Positions 62,019 through 64,000 of a stretch of 64,000 bases of DNA are shown piece after piece. Position numbers and translations under genes: made by a program. The DNA is taken from positions 1 through 64,000 of the forward strand of contig NZ_VDGH01000008.1 of NCBI RefSeq assembly GCF_006861795.1, read 5' to 3'. Source of the stretch: Psychrobacillus lasiicapitis (GTDB lineage: Bacteria; Bacillota; Bacilli; Bacillales_A; Planococcaceae). The notes beneath the pieces are model-generated. The model did not search any database and had not been told where the DNA came from. It saw only the letters and a list, made by a program, of their open reading frames with translations. Positions within the stretch are counted from its first letter, which is position 1. Every line of letters starts with the position of its first letter.

Positions 62019-62504
62019 TTATTTTTTAGCTAATGATACGTTAGCAACTTTTTTAGCGCCTACGTATTTTTTACCCCAGTAATATGGGTCATTTACTTTA
62101 TCAACTTTTACACCTTTAGATGTTGATGCATGAATGAATTTGCCACTACCTATGTACATTCCAACGTGAGAAACACCTTTACCTGATGTATTGAAGAAAA
62201 CTAAGTCTCCCACAGCCAAGTTTGCTTTTTTCACTGATGTACCCGTGCTGTACATTCCTGCTGCCGTTCTCGGAAGGTTAACACCATTGTTTTTGTAAAT
62301 ATATCCGATAAAACCTGAACAATCAAATCCTGCTTTCGTTGTTCCACCATAACGATATTTAATTCCTATTAAATTTTTCGCACTTGATACTATTTCATTG
62401 GATGCTACAGTGCTTGCTGCTTCTGTATTTCCTGCAAATGTTCCCGCGGCTAAAACTACAGTTAAACTAAAGATTGTGATGATTTTTTTAAACAAAGAAG
62501 TCAA
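62019..62504 (-). CDS. Secreted NlpC/P60 peptidoglycan hydrolase
   Basis: The 161-residue protein has a signal peptide (about 1-29) and one NlpC/P60 domain with C62 in FDCSGF, H113 in VSHVGMYIG and H125 in FIHAST, the catalytic triad of gamma-D-Glu-diaminopimelate endopeptidases. No SH3, LysM or SLH binding domain is present, so it may be freely secreted. The start is TTG at 62504 with GGAGG 10 bp upstream. It converges on cdaR. Confidence 0.92.
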   Translation of the reverse strand: MTSLFKKIITIFSLTVVLAAGTFAGNTEAASTVASNEIVSSAKNLIGIKYRYGGTTKAGFDCSGFIGYIYKNNGVNLPRTAAGMYSTGTSVKKANLAVGDLVFFNTSGKGVSHVGMYIGSGKFIHASTSKGVKVDKVNDPYYWGKKYVGAKKVANVSLAKK

Positions 62505-62716
62505 AACTTATGTTCCTCCAAAAGATGATTATTGAAAAATTCTACTAAACTAGTAATTGCAAATTTCTCTATACCCATACTAACACGTTATAAACTTTAG
62601 TGAGTTTACAGTTGTGTAACAAAACTATTACAGTAATCTTCTGTTAGTTTTCAAATCTCTATTTCAACTAGTCATTTATTCGTAATAAAACATTCAATCG
62701 ATATATATCTTTTATA

Positions 62717-62773
62717 CCTGTTCCTATGGTATAAATAGTATATATAAATGATTAGGTATGGCCTAGGAACAGG
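62717..62773 (+). promoter_or_regulatory. Inverted repeat overlapping the chemoreceptor ribosome site
   Basis: CCTGTTCCTA (62717-62726) and TAGGAACAGG (62764-62773) are perfect inverted copies. The right arm shares its last bases with the AGGGGAG ribosome site, and the AT-rich loop between them could hold a -10. It may be an operator or, if the transcript includes both arms, a ribosome-site-masking stem. The rest of the gap from 62505 shows no gene. Confidence 0.5.
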
Positions 62774-62786
62774 GGAGAATTGTATT

Positions 62787-64000
62787 ATGAAAAACACACT
62801 AACAGTACATCTAGGATCGATTATCGTTGGAATAATCGTTGCGATGCTGTTAATTACTTCAATCGCTACTTATAAAACTGCTTATGATGAGTTATATAAA
62901 GCGGCTGGGATTGAAGCTTATGGATGCGCCAATATTACCACGGGTTTGATTGATCCTTCTGATATGAAGAAACTATTAGCTGGGGATGCAACAGCAGTAG
63001 CAGCTGTTAGTAAGCAACTAAACTGGACTACTGCACATAAGGATATTTTTGAAACGCAGTACATTATTGATTTAGACGGAAAGTTATTGGCAATGGACGA
63101 TCATTTGAAAGCAGATGGTTACAAGGCTGGCGATCAGTTTTATATAGATAAAGAAGCAACGGAGATGCTCGTTAAAATGGGACATCCTACTTATTCGGAT
63201 ATATACGAATTCGGTGGTATGAAGCGTCTTTCTGGATATGCACCAATTTATGAAAACCACGATCCAGCTGGTAAGATCATCGCGATTAGCGTAATTGATT
63301 TCGACGCATCTATCGTAGGAGACCGCACATGGGATGTCGTTAGTAAAGGGATACTTACTAGTTTAATTCCTATGATTCTTGCTTCTATCATTACGCTATT
63401 TTTGATAAGAAGAAAAACGAAACCTCTTTCGGTACTTATTGCCCATGCAGGTGAAATTGCAAAAGGTAATCTTTCTGTGAAAGATACAAACTTTGCAAGC
63501 AAAGATGAAGTTGGGGATTTAAGTAAAACTCTTAATAGACTTGCTGGAAACTTTCGCGAGATTATTGGCACCGTTCAAACGACTTCTACTCAACTTACGC
63601 AAAATGCAGAAGAAACTGCAGCTTCTTTAAATGAAATGAAAGATGCGGTGCATCAAGTTGCAACGAATATGAGTGAAACTGCTGCATCAGTTTCAGATGG
63701 CACACTGACAGCCGAAAAATCATCCACCATTTTACAGGCGCTTGCAGAAGATCTTCAAGACTCTAAAATAACGGCGGATATGAGTGTTCAAAATTCCAAA
63801 ACAACGATGGCAACAGCAGAAGAAGGTTTAACTCGAGCAAGTGAAATTAGTCGTGATATGGACAAAATAAGAAAAGCTTCTATTGAAACAGGCGATACCA
63901 TTCTGCGTTTAAACGAAGCAACAAAGAAAATTCAACATATTACCGGCTCTATTGCCGCAATTGCTGCTCAAACTAATTTACTAGCATTAAACGCGTCCAT
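62787..64000 (+). CDS. Methyl-accepting chemotaxis protein, 3' end outside window
   Basis: The gene starts at ATG 62787 with AGGGGAG upstream and is open to the window end (404 codons). TM1 is about residues 10-28. A periplasmic-type sensor (about 30-186) looks like a single Cache domain (YIIDLDGKLLAMDD). TM2 is about 187-207, followed by HAMP (KPLSVLIAHAGEIAKGN) and the start of the signalling coiled coil (QTNLLALNAS). The tip for CheA/CheW binding lies beyond the window. The ligand is unknown. Confidence 0.92.
   Translation, partial: MKNTLTVHLGSIIVGIIVAMLLITSIATYKTAYDELYKAAGIEAYGCANITTGLIDPSDMKKLLAGDATAVAAVSKQLNWTTAHKDIFETQYIIDLDGKLLAMDDHLKADGYKAGDQFYIDKEATEMLVKMGHPTYSDIYEFGGMKRLSGYAPIYENHDPAGKIIAISVIDFDASIVGDRTWDVVSKGILTSLIPMILASIITLFLIRRKTKPLSVLIAHAGEIAKGNLSVKDTNFASKDEVGDLSKTLNRLAGNFREIIGTVQTTSTQLTQNAEETAASLNEMKDAVHQVATNMSETAASVSDGTLTAEKSSTILQALAEDLQDSKITADMSVQNSKTTMATAEEGLTRASEISRDMDKIRKASIETGDTILRLNEATKKIQHITGSIAAIAAQTNLLALNAS

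Noticed and set aside
62670-62705. SigmaD-type flagellar promoter (TAAA plus CGATAT) for the chemoreceptor
   Set aside because: The spacing between TAAA and CGATAT is about 9-10 bp instead of about 15, so it does not fit.

Overview
This window is a low-GC Gram-positive chromosome segment, most likely from a spore-former of the Bacillaceae/Planococcaceae (a Psychrobacillus/Lysinibacillus/Sporosarcina-like organism). The support is strong AGGAGG-type ribosome sites, frequent TTG/GTG starts, many U-tract terminators, SecA2, an SLH-domain surface protein, YkvI, YsfBCD-like and YkoGHI-like gene sets, and GC-rich intergenic repeats typical of this group. The genus is inferred, not proven. I saw no rRNA, tRNA or CRISPR array.

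Layout. 1-5 kb: cell-surface glycan genes on the minus strand (WecA/TagO-type initiating transferase, WbpE-like aminotransferase, Wzz-like chain-length protein, WbpB-like oxidoreductase, WbpA-like dehydrogenase cut by the window edge). 5-13 kb: a small unknown protein, a secreted phosphodiester glycosidase-type protein and a secreted beta-propeller protein, divergent from secA2. 13-14.5 kb: pgi. 14.8-25.6 kb: an 11-gene minus-strand operon (glcD-glcF, TRAP transporter, SDR, DUF296, acyl-CoA ligase, thiolase, DUF35, BASS transporter) preceded by a CdaR-type regulator. 27-33 kb: aminotransferase, a second TRAP transporter, a GntR regulator with a palindromic operator, and a divergent FAD-linked oxidase. 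33.5-35.9 kb: housekeeping and small genes, including guaC.

36-42.6 kb: an operon that fits the D-to-L amino acid conversion pathway through N-succinylamino acid racemase (RpiR regulator, M20 deacylase, GNAT acyltransferase, NSAR, two YkvI transporters). It is preceded by two tandem copies of a strongly structured 151-bp element, and a decayed piece of a second NSAR gene lies between the two transporters. 42.7-46 kb: a secreted 5'-nucleotidase and a small secreted protein sharing its N-terminal domain. 46-54.9 kb: proline dehydrogenase, a repeat-rich gap, a PepSY/two-component cluster, a REP-type tyrosine transposase, a glutamine-amidotransferase-class hydrolase, ilvE and a GNAT protein. 55-58 kb: a two-gene surface-protein operon ending in three SLH domains. 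58-62 kb: glycerate kinase and a GntP permease divergent from a second CdaR. 62-64 kb: an NlpC/P60 hydrolase and the start of a chemoreceptor.

The most unusual structures are two short-unit repeat arrays with the same 21-bp period. Both sit between convergent genes: 12941-13045 (5 units) and 33166-33474 (15 units, organised as a 102-bp higher-order repeat). Twenty-one bp is two helical turns, and every length change in the larger array is a multiple of three. Next come the tandem 151-bp element ahead of the NSAR operon, the NSAR gene fossil, a cluster of four hairpins ahead of wzz, and an inverted repeat that partly covers the chemoreceptor ribosome site. All functional statements come from reading the sequence; no database search was possible.
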